Counted from the stretch's first letter, positions 1-9,556 are shown. The stretch is DNA of 64,000 bases from Helicobacter sp. 16-1353 (GCF_003288815.1 NZ_NHYM01000006.1:62001-126000); one strand, 5' to 3'. The notes: a model not told the origin generated them from the sequence alone. Translations and numbers: made by a program.

Positions 1-1011
1 AAATACCTTGCAATCAGTTGGCTTTGCAATCCCTCGCAATATATCACCACAAATACAAAGTTTATTATCACTAATGTGCTCTTTAGGTAAGATATTATCA
101 AATATTACCTCAGCATCTATTCTACTATATTCATCTCTTAATCTTAAAGTGGAATCTTTAATATTTCCCAAACCTCTCCACTCAAAATCCTCTCTCGTAA
201 CAAAATACTTATTAATCAATTCCTGTGCTCTAAGATTCCCCTCCATTGTAACAACTCTATTGTATTGTATGTCAAGTTTTGCTTGATTTGCATTTATTTG
301 CTTTATTATTCTAAATACAGAATCCATAATATCAAATGGCTCAAATCCACCAACCACAATTGGAATATTATATGTTAAAAGCGGTAGATAGATTTTTGCT
401 CCCGTAATGACACTTACATGAGATGGTGCTATTAGGGCATTAATATTACAAGGTTTAGAATGCAAAATAACCCTCAACGGCGGAGGAACTAAGAGGTGAT
501 TAATATGAAAAAAAAGATTATCTACGCCCTGCTCTAATGTTTTATCTATTAATGCAGCAGTCATTGGCGTCGTAGTTTCAAACCCTATTGCAAAAAATAC
601 AATCTTTTTATTTTTATTTTCTTTTGCTATCTTTAAGGATTCTAATGGAGAATATACAAATCTTACATCACAACCTTCACTTCGTGCTTTTTGCAGACTT
701 CCATTGCTTCCGGGAATCCTAATCATATCGCCTAAAGTTAGCAGGATTGTATCTTTTTGCTGGGCTATTTTATATGCTTGATTGATTCTATTTTTTGGCA
801 TTACACATACAGGGCAACCCGGTCCGTGTATAAAATCAATATTTTCTGGCAGAATCTTATTTAAACCATATTTCATAATACTATGAGTATGACCGCCACA
901 AACCTCCATAATATTCACTTTGGAATTAAGCTTTTTTGCTTCCAATTGTATGTTTTTTAAGATTCCTAGAATCTTATCTTTATCCCTAAAAGAATCAATC
1001 AATAAATCCAT
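1..1011 (-). CDS. hypD: HypD, hydrogenase maturation factor (C-terminus beyond window edge)
   Basis: HypD works with HypC to carry and assemble the Fe(CN)2CO group of NiFe hydrogenases in the cytoplasm. The frame is open from an ATG at 1011 to the window edge, giving 337 residues; the family is usually about 360-370, so roughly the last 25-35 residues are missing only because the window ends. Visible motifs: EVCGGHTH (Cys38), HGPGCPVCVMP (Cys66 and Cys69), FFAIGFETTTP in the middle, and CICGDIL at about 319-325, all HypD signatures. The start is supported by AAGGG five bases upstream. It is divergent from metE. A hypF end lies at the opposite edge of the window on the same strand, so the hyp genes are split here rather than in one operon. 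Confidence 0.95.
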   Translation of the reverse strand, partial: MDLLIDSFRDKDKILGILKNIQLEAKKLNSKVNIMEVCGGHTHSIMKYGLNKILPENIDFIHGPGCPVCVMPKNRINQAYKIAQQKDTILLTLGDMIRIPGSNGSLQKARSEGCDVRFVYSPLESLKIAKENKNKKIVFFAIGFETTTPMTAALIDKTLEQGVDNLFFHINHLLVPPPLRVILHSKPCNINALIAPSHVSVITGAKIYLPLLTYNIPIVVGGFEPFDIMDSVFRIIKQINANQAKLDIQYNRVVTMEGNLRAQELINKYFVTREDFEWRGLGNIKDSTLRLRDEYSRIDAEVIFDNILPKEHISDNKLCICGDILRGIAKPTDCKVF

Positions 1012-1139
1012 ATTTACCCTTAAAATCATTAATCAAAATATTTGCTTATTATAGATGATATTTTTTTAAAAAGTTTTATAAAAATTAGCAATAAAGTTAT
1101 AAATAAGAATCAATGTTACAATAACAATATTTGCAATAT

Positions 1140-1166
1140 TTGACAAAAACAATATGATATTATAAA
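1140..1166 (+). promoter_or_regulatory. Possible sigma70 promoter for metE
   Basis: TTGACA at 1140-1145 is followed after 15 bases by TATAAA at 1161-1166, about 50 bases before the metE ATG. Spacing is short, so this is tentative. The 203-base hypD-metE gap shows no recognisable SAM or other riboswitch. Confidence 0.35.
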
Positions 1167-1214
1167 ATTTTGCTATTTTTAATTTCAACAATAATAGAGT
1201 AAGAAAGGATATTT

Positions 1215-3476
1215 ATGGCTATCATTACAGGATTTCCTAGAATTGGTAAAAATAGGGAGTTAAAGAAAGCATTAGAGGGTTTTTGGGCAAAAAAAATCGA
1301 TGAAACAGCCCTACATAATGTGGCAAAAGAGCTTAGAAAAGCACATTGGGAGATTCAAAAAAATCTAGAATTTGTAAGTGTAAATGACTTTAGTTATTAT
1401 GATAATATGCTTGATTTGGCTTATTCACTAGGGGCAATTCCAGAGAGATTCAAACCATATAAAGATTTGGAGTTATATTTTGGAATGGCAAGGGGAACAA
1501 ACGATGCAATTGCCTGTGAGATGACAAAATGGTTTAATACAAATTATCATTATGTTGTGCCAGAATTAAGCATTGATGATGAATATAAGATTGATGCTAG
1601 TTGGATAATAGCACAATACAACGAAGCAAAAGAATTAGGCTATAAGCCAAAAATAAATCTTATCGGGCTTTTTACATTTTTCGCTCTAAGTAAGATTGTT
1701 AAGGGTAATCCAAAAGATGTATTTAGAAAGGTTAAAAGTGCGTATTTTGAGCTTATCGAAGAATTAGAAAAATTAGATTCTAATATTGTTATAGAGTTTA
1801 GTGAGCCTATTTTTGCTTGTGGCATAGATAAAAAACTAGGTGATTTACAATGTATTTATGAGATTCCAGCTATTGAATGTATCTATAATCATTTATCAAA
1901 AAAAGTAAAAACGATAGTTACTACATTTTTCGAACATAGCACGGAATTAACAGAGATTCTATTAAAAACAGATATTTATGGGCTTGGGCTTGACTTTGTT
2001 TATGGTAAAAAAAATATAGATTCCATTGAGAAAATTGCAAAAACTAATAAGATTCTCTATATTGGAATAATCGATGGTAGGAATATCTGGCGAAGTGATT
2101 TAGAAACTAAGCTTGAGATTTGCAATAAAATCGCACATAAGATTCCAAAAGAAAGGCTTTTTATTAGCTCTAGTTGCTCGTTGCTTCATTCGCCATTTAG
2201 CAAGGAAAGTGAAGTAAAAATGGATAAAGAAATACTTTCTTGGCAATGCTATGCAGTAGAAAAGGTTGATGAGATTTTATTACTAGAATCTGTATTTAAA
2301 AATGGAATTACAGAAGCAAATGAAGAAAAATGGGAAGAATCTAAAAATATAAATCACCATAGAAAACATTCATCTAAGATTCATAAAAAAGATGTTCAAA
2401 ATAGATTAAAAGAAAATATTAATATAAATAGAAGTGAAGAGTTTGTAGATAGAATCGCTATCCAAAAAGAAGAATTAGGCTATGAAAGTCTTGCTACAAC
2501 TACAATTGGTTCATTTCCACAAACTCCGGAGCTTAGGGCATTAAGGTCAAAATACAAGAAAAATGAAATCTCAAAAGATGATTATGATAATGGGATTAAA
2601 GAGTATATTAAGGATTGCGTAAGATTCCAAGAAGAAATTGGGCTTGATATTCTAGTGCATGGAGAGCCTGAGCGAAATGATATGGTGGAGTATTTCGGGG
2701 AGCAAATGGAGGGCTTTGTATTTAGCCAAAATGCGTGGGTGCAAAGCTATGGAAGTCGATGTGTGAAGCCACCTATTATCTATGGAGATGTTTCTCGTCC
2801 TAAACCCATGACCTTAGAGTGGTCAAAATATGCTCAAAGTTTAACTAATAAGATTATGAAAGGAATGCTAACAGGTCCAGTTACGATACTAAATTGGTCG
2901 TTTGTTAGAGATGATGTGGAGCGAAAGGAAGTTTGCAAGCAGATTGCATTTGCTATTCGTGATGAGATTAATGATTTACAAAATGGTGGGATAAAGATAA
3001 TTCAAGTTGATGAAGCAGCATTTAAAGAGGGCTATCCATTACGAGCGGAGAATATCAAGGAGTATGAAACTTGGGCACTAGAATGCTTTAAGCTATCCAC
3101 TTCAATAGCAAAGCCAAATACGCAGATTCATACACATATGTGTTATAGCGAATTCAATGATATTATAAAAACCATTGAGGATATGGATGCCGATGTAATA
3201 AGTATAGAATGTGCTAGAAGCGGAAATTCTCTATTGAAAATATTTAAAGATATTGGATATACGCATGAGATTGGTCCGGGCGTTTATGATATACATAGTC
3301 CTAGGATTCCAAGTGTTGATGAGATGGTAGAGCAAATTAAATTACTTCTAGAAGTGTTACCAAAAGAGCAACTTTGGATTAATCCAGATTGTGGATTGAA
3401 AACGCGAAAATGGGAGGAAGTCAAACCTGCATTAAAAAATATGGTGGAAGCTGTTCGTCAATTTACAAACAAATAA
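1215..3476 (+). CDS. metE: Cobalamin-independent methionine synthase MetE
   Basis: 5-methyltetrahydropteroyltriglutamate-homocysteine methyltransferase; it makes methionine in the cytoplasm without B12. At 753 residues it is full length. The N-terminal half begins ITGFPRIGKNRELKKALE, and the catalytic C-terminal half begins near residue 430 at TTIGSFPQTPELR. All four zinc ligands are present: His641 and Cys643 in IHTHMC, Glu665 in SIECARS, Cys726 in INPDCGLKTRKW. AAAGGA lies just upstream of the ATG. It stands alone, followed by a hairpin terminator. The methionine ABC importer lies 4-8 kb away on the other strand, so both synthesis and uptake are encoded. Confidence 0.97.
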   Translation: MAIITGFPRIGKNRELKKALEGFWAKKIDETALHNVAKELRKAHWEIQKNLEFVSVNDFSYYDNMLDLAYSLGAIPERFKPYKDLELYFGMARGTNDAIACEMTKWFNTNYHYVVPELSIDDEYKIDASWIIAQYNEAKELGYKPKINLIGLFTFFALSKIVKGNPKDVFRKVKSAYFELIEELEKLDSNIVIEFSEPIFACGIDKKLGDLQCIYEIPAIECIYNHLSKKVKTIVTTFFEHSTELTEILLKTDIYGLGLDFVYGKKNIDSIEKIAKTNKILYIGIIDGRNIWRSDLETKLEICNKIAHKIPKERLFISSSCSLLHSPFSKESEVKMDKEILSWQCYAVEKVDEILLLESVFKNGITEANEEKWEESKNINHHRKHSSKIHKKDVQNRLKENININRSEEFVDRIAIQKEELGYESLATTTIGSFPQTPELRALRSKYKKNEISKDDYDNGIKEYIKDCVRFQEEIGLDILVHGEPERNDMVEYFGEQMEGFVFSQNAWVQSYGSRCVKPPIIYGDVSRPKPMTLEWSKYAQSLTNKIMKGMLTGPVTILNWSFVRDDVERKEVCKQIAFAIRDEINDLQNGGIKIIQVDEAAFKEGYPLRAENIKEYETWALECFKLSTSIAKPNTQIHTHMCYSEFNDIIKTIEDMDADVISIECARSGNSLLKIFKDIGYTHEIGPGVYDIHSPRIPSVDEMVEQIKLLLEVLPKEQLWINPDCGLKTRKWEEVKPALKNMVEAVRQFTNK

Positions 3477-3482
3477 TAATCA

Positions 3483-3518
3483 AAAATATAGGGATTTTAG
3501 ATGGAATCTCTATATTTT
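3483..3518 (+). terminator. Hairpin after metE
   Basis: A 14-pair stem (one G-U pair) made of AAAATATAGGGATT and AATCTCTATATTTT with an 8-base loop starts 6 bases after the metE stop. The AT-rich outer arms supply the U-tract. Confidence 0.6.
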
Positions 3519-3600
3519 AACTCTAGTTTTTAAGCAGCGATAATTAAAAAAAATTAAACTAATATAAGTTTGGGTGTAGCTAAAGATTCTAGTTCAGCTA

Positions 3601-3696
3601 CTAGTATTGAGTGAGTGTCTTACCACTTCTAGGCTTACCAGCAAGATAAGCATATCCTTTATCTCTAAGTAAGTGATGATGTTTCAGTGGCTTCAT
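3601..3696 (-). CDS. Short hypothetical ORF, probable remnant
   Basis: A 31-codon frame begins at ATG 3696, two bases beyond the stop of the frame upstream of it, as in a coupled small-gene pair. It is basic (MKPLKHHHLLRDKGYAYLAG...), with a GKPRSGKTLTQ end. The layout recalls a small toxin-antitoxin pair, but I recognise no family. Its short length and the frameshift in its partner suggest decay. Confidence 0.3.
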   Translation of the reverse strand: MKPLKHHHLLRDKGYAYLAGKPRSGKTLTQY

Positions 3697-3697
3697 A

Positions 3698-3915
3698 TTA
3701 ACCCATCAGCTTTTTAAATTCATCAAAAACACCCCTACGAGTAAGGAATTCCCCTAAGCTCTCATTTTTATAGTCATCACAATGGTCTTGTATGATGACT
3801 TCATCTAGTTCAGGGAGATTAATCTCAATACTAGGTTTTCCACCCCACATAAGCAATTATAGAAGTTTTTATTAACACAGAAATCAATAAAATTATCATA
3901 TTCAGCTATACTCAT
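3698..3915 (-). pseudogene. Frameshifted small gene, unknown family
   Basis: ATG 3915 opens a frame reading MSIAEYDNFIDFCVNKNFYN. About 65 bases in, sense continues in another frame (MWGGKPSIEINLPELDEVII...) to a stop at 3698, ending EFKKLMG. One missing base near 3850 would join both into a protein of about 72 residues, acidic in its second half. The downstream short ORF starts 2 bases beyond its stop. I do not recognise the family. Confidence 0.4.
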
Positions 3916-3931
3916 CTATTATCTTTTAAAT

Positions 3932-5626
3932 CTATTTTGGAGTAATGGAATCTATTTTAATCTTATTTAATAAATTTGCAATCTCATCTATTTTAAATTC
4001 TAACTCTAATGCCAACTCTTTGTATTCTTTAAAATTCTTTAAAATACCAATGCAATATTTGCAATTTTTCAAATCCATTTCATAAAAAGCTTGTAATAAT
4101 TTATAATAATACTTTTCTCCATCTTCCATCATATTTTTACTTTCTTGCAAAAAGCCCACAAATTGAAAATCTTTTTTTAATCTAAAAAATGTTTTATAAT
4201 CCTTGTTTTTAATTGCTTGTAGAGCTTCATCTACCTTTTGCGGATAGGATATGACTTCTTGTATTGTGCGAATCTTTGATGGAATCTTTTTATAATGCAT
4301 CATTACGGTATTTGCGTCGGTTTTTTTACCTTTTTTTACTAATTCCTTAGCTAAAATTAGCACTTTTCCAAATCTATTTTTAAAATCAATATAGCTTTTT
4401 AGCTCTCTAAGTATTGGATTTTTTGCTACCATAGGAATAGCACGAATCTCCATATTATTATTCATTAATTGTTGAAATTCATCAATTGCTTTAATATTTG
4501 CTATTAGGGTTGATATTTGATTGTGTTTATCTGGAATGTCTAAATATTTATTTAATATGTCTAATGCCATAAGTTGATTTTTACTACAAGCTAAGGCTTT
4601 TGCCTCTAAAATATCAGCCTCAAATTTTGCTTCTAATTGCAGATAAAAATCCTCATTTTGTAAAAATTTATTTTGTGCGACAAATTCATAAGCATCCGCT
4701 ACATTATTATTTTGTAATAGTGATATGCCATATTCAACAAAAGAATGCAGATTGTAGGCACAAACATTTTTATCCACACTTGCCAACACAACTAAATCAT
4801 TATCAATAATAAAAGATTTATATTTTTTATTTGGCATAAAGCTATCTAAGATTTTTTCCTCTTTAGAAAAATTCACTATGCCTATCACTCCATTATCATT
4901 GAGATAGAAAATATACGAATCTTTATAATAATATATATCAATAATTTGTGCGAAAGTGGCTTGAAATTTATGCACGATAAATTTTGTATCTGTATTTATA
5001 ATATAAAGCACTCCATTTGTATCACCAAGTGCCAAAAACTTACAATCATCAAAAAATCTAGCACATTTAATAGTCGAGTTTGCCACACAAATAAGAACGC
5101 CTACTTTATCCTTGTATTTATCAAATAAAATAACACTTCTATCATATCCCACAGAAACGACAAATCTTTTATTGGGGCTTTCTTTGGCAAATAAAATAAA
5201 ATCTTTATGTCTATTTGGTATATCAAGCAATTTGCCATTATAGATATTCCATCGGCTCAAAAGCCCATTTTTGCCACCTATTAGAATAGTATCGCCATTA
5301 TCACTTATTGAAATACTCTCAATCTTAGAATCTTGAATCTTAAATGAGCGAATAGCCTTTGCTTGCTGTGTATCTACAACTATGGCATTTGATTCGCTTG
5401 TGTCTATATATGCAAAAAGTGGTAAGGATTTACATATAGAAATCTTGTAAGAATTAAATGAATTCTTTGCTATATTAATCGATATTGTTTTACTGCTATT
5501 ATTATCTAAAATATCGCTAATCCAATAAACTTCTTCTTTAAAGTCAAATGCAAAAATGGAATTTTGAAAAAGATTTATAGAATCTGCACTAAACTCATTT
5601 GATATATTAAATACCGGCTCAATCAT
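3932..5626 (-). CDS. Beta-propeller (WD40-like) protein with helical C-terminal half
   Basis: 564 residues with no signal peptide or membrane segment, so probably cytoplasmic. Residues about 1-310 hold degenerate WD40/PQQ-like blades, for example ISISDNGDTILIGGKNGLLSRW and FVVSVGYDRSVILFDKYKD. Residues about 310-564 are helical with TPR-like character (NVADAYEFVAQNKFLQNEDFYLQLEAKFE...). Its ATG overlaps the stop of the FapA-like gene by 8 bases (ATGATTGA), so the two are translationally coupled. It is probably a scaffold acting with that protein; the exact function is unknown. NapL of nap operons is another epsilonproteobacterial propeller, but no nap gene is nearby. Confidence 0.75.
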   Translation of the reverse strand: MIEPVFNISNEFSADSINLFQNSIFAFDFKEEVYWISDILDNNSSKTISINIAKNSFNSYKISICKSLPLFAYIDTSESNAIVVDTQQAKAIRSFKIQDSKIESISISDNGDTILIGGKNGLLSRWNIYNGKLLDIPNRHKDFILFAKESPNKRFVVSVGYDRSVILFDKYKDKVGVLICVANSTIKCARFFDDCKFLALGDTNGVLYIINTDTKFIVHKFQATFAQIIDIYYYKDSYIFYLNDNGVIGIVNFSKEEKILDSFMPNKKYKSFIIDNDLVVLASVDKNVCAYNLHSFVEYGISLLQNNNVADAYEFVAQNKFLQNEDFYLQLEAKFEADILEAKALACSKNQLMALDILNKYLDIPDKHNQISTLIANIKAIDEFQQLMNNNMEIRAIPMVAKNPILRELKSYIDFKNRFGKVLILAKELVKKGKKTDANTVMMHYKKIPSKIRTIQEVISYPQKVDEALQAIKNKDYKTFFRLKKDFQFVGFLQESKNMMEDGEKYYYKLLQAFYEMDLKNCKYCIGILKNFKEYKELALELEFKIDEIANLLNKIKIDSITPK

Positions 5627-7439
5627 TATCGTTCTTTATGGCAAGTATTTTTATAGAATCCACTTCTTTACCTTGCGATAGTGTTACTCTTTTGATGGCA
5701 TTATTGGCACTTGCATTAATGTGGAATCTATGTTCAACACCATAGAAATTAATAAATCTAATATAAAAATCAACCATACATTTATTTTCAAATATGATTT
5801 GTATATCAAACATCTTTTCTAATTTTTTCCTTATTGTTTCGTTAATTATAGTATTATTTTTATCAAAGCTTTCCATTAGAGCATTGTATTCATTTAAAAG
5901 CTTGCTACTATTTTCTAGTCTTTGCATTTGTTTGTTTAATATATTTTTATTCCAATCATATAAATCGCTATCAATTAAATCTGTATGTTTTGCCTTTAAT
6001 TGCTCATATAAAAATTGATTTTTAGTATGTTCGTATTGCAATTTATTACCACTTAAAAAGATTCCCTTTAATTTATTAAGATTAAAAATCTTATTTTTAA
6101 GGGAAATTAACTCCTCCTTAGCTTCTCCATAGAGGCAGGGATTTAGAATAAATTCATTATTTTTGCCAACCACATTTCCCACGACTAAAGATTCTTGAAT
6201 AAATAAAGTATTGTTTGATTGAATCCGCGATATTTTACCTCGTGAAAAATATAATTTAGAGCCATTTACATAATTTATAAGCAAATCATCACATTCAATA
6301 AAGCTATTTTCGCAATATCTTATTTCCGCATTCTTTGCTTTTAACTTGCCTTTAAAGTGCAGTATCGAAGCTTTTTGCGTTTCGATATTACTTTTTATAT
6401 GAACTTGCCCATTTATAAATAAATCTTTGGAGATAATATTCACAGCCCCAATATTCCCAATAATTTTTAGTTTATCGATATTTAGACTAAGTCCGGAGCT
6501 AATTATATCTTTTGTGAGATTATCATTTTTCACTACTAGAGAATCGATTTCTTGCTCTTGGATATTAATGATATTTTTGGAATTAATATTATCAAGTGTA
6601 ACAGTATTTGAGATTAGCATAACCTTACCGACAATCGATACATAGCCATTTGTATCTGCTATATATAGAATCTTATTATCCCTCTCCTCTACTCTAATGC
6701 CATAACCCGCTTCAATCCCTATAGGATAAGCTTTTCCTATACCATAAATATTTCCATAAATATCCCTCCAAGGAGAATCATAAATAGGTTTTGTATAATC
6801 AAGCAAAACCTCTCCCTCGCTAACCTTAAAAAATCCTCCATTTAATAAAAGGCTATCGTGGGATAAAATGGTGATTTTATTACTTTTTGAGATTATTAAC
6901 TTAACGGCAAGACTTTTTATTTTTGGCTCTAGGAGTTGGGAGATATTTATCGCATAGTATTCAGGATGACTTTCATTACTACGAAGTTTAGAAGCTATAT
7001 CAATAATATCTGGATTTATATTATTCCATCCAAGCCCAATTATAATCCCCCTATACGCACATATATTTAATATAGTTTGTTTTATCAGCTTTTCTATATT
7101 GTTAGTTTGTGGGATTCTTTGTGTGTATATCAAAGCTTTTAATGTCGTATCATTCTCATTGCTTTGAAGTTGGATTAAAATAGGATAAAACGAACTTTGT
7201 CGTTTAAGAATCTCTATTGTGTAGCTTTGTATTATTTTGTATGTTGTATCTATATGTGAATTAATCTCAGCATTATCAATTAAGGTTCTAGCATTTGTAT
7301 CAATAGAATCCTTTAATAAGAAAGTTTTATATGATGACAAAGAATAATCAAGCAATAATTCATTAATCTTGTATTCTAAAGCAAATTGCTTTAGAATCGA
7401 TTTAATATTATCGCCATTACGAAAATGCCTATTTTCCAT
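5619..7439 (-). CDS. FapA-like (DUF342) flagellar assembly/polymer-like protein
   Basis: 606 residues. The middle carries the DUF342/FapA signature: VSEGEVLLDYTKPIYDSPW, then GNIYGIGKAYPIGIEAGYGI and a beta-rich stretch of NINIQ/IDSLVV/KIIGNIGAVNI-type strands like a parallel beta-helix (about residues 210-420). A coiled-coil-like region follows (about 440-530; LKNKIFNLNKLKGIFLSGNK, LENSSKLLNEYNALME). No signal peptide. In other bacteria FapA-type proteins affect flagellar assembly or polar localisation; that role is inferred from the family. The gene is coupled by an 8-base overlap to the propeller protein. Confidence 0.75.
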   Translation of the reverse strand: MENRHFRNGDNIKSILKQFALEYKINELLLDYSLSSYKTFLLKDSIDTNARTLIDNAEINSHIDTTYKIIQSYTIEILKRQSSFYPILIQLQSNENDTTLKALIYTQRIPQTNNIEKLIKQTILNICAYRGIIIGLGWNNINPDIIDIASKLRSNESHPEYYAINISQLLEPKIKSLAVKLIISKSNKITILSHDSLLLNGGFFKVSEGEVLLDYTKPIYDSPWRDIYGNIYGIGKAYPIGIEAGYGIRVEERDNKILYIADTNGYVSIVGKVMLISNTVTLDNINSKNIINIQEQEIDSLVVKNDNLTKDIISSGLSLNIDKLKIIGNIGAVNIISKDLFINGQVHIKSNIETQKASILHFKGKLKAKNAEIRYCENSFIECDDLLINYVNGSKLYFSRGKISRIQSNNTLFIQESLVVGNVVGKNNEFILNPCLYGEAKEELISLKNKIFNLNKLKGIFLSGNKLQYEHTKNQFLYEQLKAKHTDLIDSDLYDWNKNILNKQMQRLENSSKLLNEYNALMESFDKNNTIINETIRKKLEKMFDIQIIFENKCMVDFYIRFINFYGVEHRFHINASANNAIKRVTLSQGKEVDSIKILAIKNDND

Positions 7440-7522
7440 TAATCACCTAAAATAATAATTAGGGAATTTTATCAAAAATATTCATCAAAAGTTTTTGTCA
7501 TTCATATTTTTATAACTTTTAA

Positions 7523-8341
7523 TTAAAATACACTTACAATCTCACCTTTATAATTTTGCTCTATAAATTCTTTTGTTTTAGGACTTAAAAGAGCATCTTT
7601 TAATTTTAGTAATTTTGGATTATTTACATCAACACTCCTAACAACCAAAATATTTGCATAAGGTGAGCGAGAATCTTCCAAAAATAACGCATCTTTACTG
7701 CTTAGATTTGCCTGCAATGCGAAATTGCCATTAATCACTGCTCCATCAACATCAGCCAATACTTTTGGTAACATCGCAGCTTCTAGCTGTTTTATTTTTA
7801 GATTTTTTGGATTTTCTATAATATCAAGTTCAGTGGCATATAAGTTTGTAGGGTCTTTTAGCTTTATAAGCCCATTATTATGTAATAAAATCAATGCCCT
7901 CCCACCATTACTTGGGTCATTTGGAATGACTATTTGAGATTCTGGTTTTAGCTCATCAATATTTGTTATTTTTTTAGAATAAAATCCAAGTGGCTCAATA
8001 TGGACTTTTGCAATGGATTCAATTTTTAGATTCTTATCTTCAACCATTTTATCTAAATAAGGTTGATGCTGATAGAAATTCGCATCGATTGAGCCATCAT
8101 CAAGGGAGAGATTCGGTAACACATAATCACTAAATTCTACAATCTCTAAATCTATTCCATCATTTTTTAAATCTTCTTTTATATTTTCTAAGATTCTTGC
8201 GTGTGGATTCGGGGTTGCTCCAATTTTTATAGTTTCTAATATTTCATTAGATTCTACATTAGATTCTGTGCTAGATTCCCCACCACAAGCCACAAAGAAA
8301 ACTCCAACTAACGCCACAAAAACATATTTTATAAATTTCAT
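7523..8341 (-). CDS. metQ: MetQ-type methionine-binding lipoprotein (copy 2)
   Basis: Substrate-binding protein of a methionine ABC importer (NlpA family), 272 residues, probably anchored outside the inner membrane. A signal peptide ends in FFVACGG with lipobox Cys19. The tether after the Cys is Glu-Ser-rich (GGESSTESNVESNEILET) and comes from the GAATC-type DNA motif. The mature domain starts IKIGATPNPHARILE and carries the family stretches SDYVLPNLSLDDGSIDANFYQHQPYL and NDPSNGGRALILLH. AGGAGAAAAT precedes the ATG. It is last in the metN-metI-metQ-metQ order; about 410 bases of structured repeats separate it from the first copy. Confidence 0.93.
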   Translation of the reverse strand: MKFIKYVFVALVGVFFVACGGESSTESNVESNEILETIKIGATPNPHARILENIKEDLKNDGIDLEIVEFSDYVLPNLSLDDGSIDANFYQHQPYLDKMVEDKNLKIESIAKVHIEPLGFYSKKITNIDELKPESQIVIPNDPSNGGRALILLHNNGLIKLKDPTNLYATELDIIENPKNLKIKQLEAAMLPKVLADVDGAVINGNFALQANLSSKDALFLEDSRSPYANILVVRSVDVNNPKLLKLKDALLSPKTKEFIEQNYKGEIVSVF

Positions 8342-8360
8342 ATTTTCTCCTTTTTATTAA

Positions 8361-8613
8361 TTTGACTTCGCGGACTAGCCAAGCTAGTCCTTGCGATAAG
8401 GGGCTTTGCCCCTTTAAACCCCCTAAAGCTACCCACCAATAGTGGGAGAGGCAAAACTTAGGTTTCGCCGACATTAGCGGAATCACTGGTTTTTTTAGAT
8501 AAGGGGCTTTGCCCCTTTAAACCCCCTAAAGCTTCATTTATTTAGGCTTCGCCTAAAAAACGAGAAAGGTTAAGGTTTTTATTTCGTATTCTGGCACTAC
8601 TAGACTTTACGAC
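8361..8613. repeat. Composite hairpin repeat between metQ copies (modules A, B, C)
   Basis: The 8342-8754 gap holds no gene. Module A (8361-8430) starts TTTGACTTCGCGG, has an 8-bp stem GGACTAGC/GCTAGTCC (8372-8379, 8383-8390), and ends with a 36-bp unit containing the AAGGGGC/GCCCCTT hairpin (8395-8430). That 36-bp unit recurs without mismatch at 8498-8533. Module B (8431-8495) contains CCACCAATAGTGGGAGAGGC and GGTTTCGCCGACATTAGCGG. TTTAGGC/GCCTAAA forms another hairpin at about 8541-8557. Module C (8564-8613) is shared almost base for base with 9656-9705. The element sits in the 5' leader of metQ copy 2 when read on the minus strand. 8614-8754 shows nothing else recognisable. Confidence 0.85.
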
Positions 8614-8754
8614 AAGGGATAATTTCTCAGCTACCCACAAAGTTTTTGCGGGAGAGCGAGAAAATAGCTCTCACACCAACTCTATCTGCCAATAGAAACT
8701 CACTTTATTGCTTCCCTAAAAATTATTTGTATGAGTTTCGCCAAAGATTCTACC

Positions 8755-9540
8755 TTAATTTTTTGTTACAGGCACGATTTCGCCCTTATATTTTTGCAAG
8801 ATAAATTCCTTTACTTCCTTACCCAACAACACTTCTTGGACTTTTAAAATATTTAGATTATTTTCATTGCCTTTTTTAGTGGCAAAAACATTCACATACG
8901 AACTTTTATCATTCTCGTGGAAAAATGCCTCTTTGATACTCATACCCGCTTGAAGTGCGTAGTTTGCGTTAATCACCGCCGCATCAACACCATCAACAAT
9001 TTTTGGTAACATCGCCGCTTCGACTTGGTGAAATTTGAATTTCTTAGGATTTTCGATTATATCAAACTCGGTAGAATCCAAATTATTCCCATCTTTTAGC
9101 TTAATTACGCCATTATCATGGAGTAAAATGAGTGCGCGAGAGTAATTCGTAGGGTCGTTTGGAAGTGCGATTGTAGAGCCTTTTTTTATAGAATCTACAC
9201 TTTTATATTTTTTAGAATAAAAGCCAAGAGGCACGACATACACAGGCTCTAAAGCTATTAAATCAAAACCTCTATCTTTATTTGTTTTCTCTAAATAAGG
9301 CTTATGCTGATACATATTTGCGTCGCTTGAGCCATCATTTAGGGCGATATTTGGCGTAACATAGTCGGTGAAACTCTGCACGATTAGATTAATCCCCTGT
9401 TTTGCCAAAAGTGGTTTTGCAAACTCTAAAATCTCTGCTGCTGGAACAGGCGTAGCACCGACTTTCACATCAACTAACTTGCCATTTTCTGCCATTAAGC
9501 TAGTTAAAAAGACTAATAAAACAAATGCGATTTTTTTCAT
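8755..9540 (-). CDS. metQ: MetQ-type methionine-binding protein (copy 1), signal peptide without lipobox Cys
   Basis: 261 residues, NlpA/MetQ family. The signal peptide MKKIAFVLLVFLTSLMAENG has no Cys near the cleavage site, so this copy looks soluble periplasmic, unlike copy 2. The mature part has VKVGATPVPAAEILEFAKP, SFTDYVTPNIALNDGSSDAN, NDPTNYSRALILLH and a C-terminal LQKYKGEIVPV that parallels copy 2 (EQNYKGEIVSVF). The two copies are clearly paralogous and in the same orientation. It carries the same AAAAGGAGAAAATATG start context as copy 2, so gene and leader were probably duplicated together. It lies about 560 bases downstream of metI, with repeats between. Confidence 0.92.
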   Translation of the reverse strand: MKKIAFVLLVFLTSLMAENGKLVDVKVGATPVPAAEILEFAKPLLAKQGINLIVQSFTDYVTPNIALNDGSSDANMYQHKPYLEKTNKDRGFDLIALEPVYVVPLGFYSKKYKSVDSIKKGSTIALPNDPTNYSRALILLHDNGVIKLKDGNNLDSTEFDIIENPKKFKFHQVEAAMLPKIVDGVDAAVINANYALQAGMSIKEAFFHENDKSSYVNVFATKKGNENNLNILKVQEVLLGKEVKEFILQKYKGEIVPVTKN

Positions 9541-9556
9541 ATTTTCTCCTTTTTAT

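Noticed and set aside
1012-1214. Possible SAM or B12 riboswitch before metE
   Set aside because: No conserved stem or core sequence seen; only a possible promoter.
8271-8486. Minus-strand frame across the metQ leader
   Set aside because: It lies in the hairpin repeat and runs into the metQ signal sequence in another frame.
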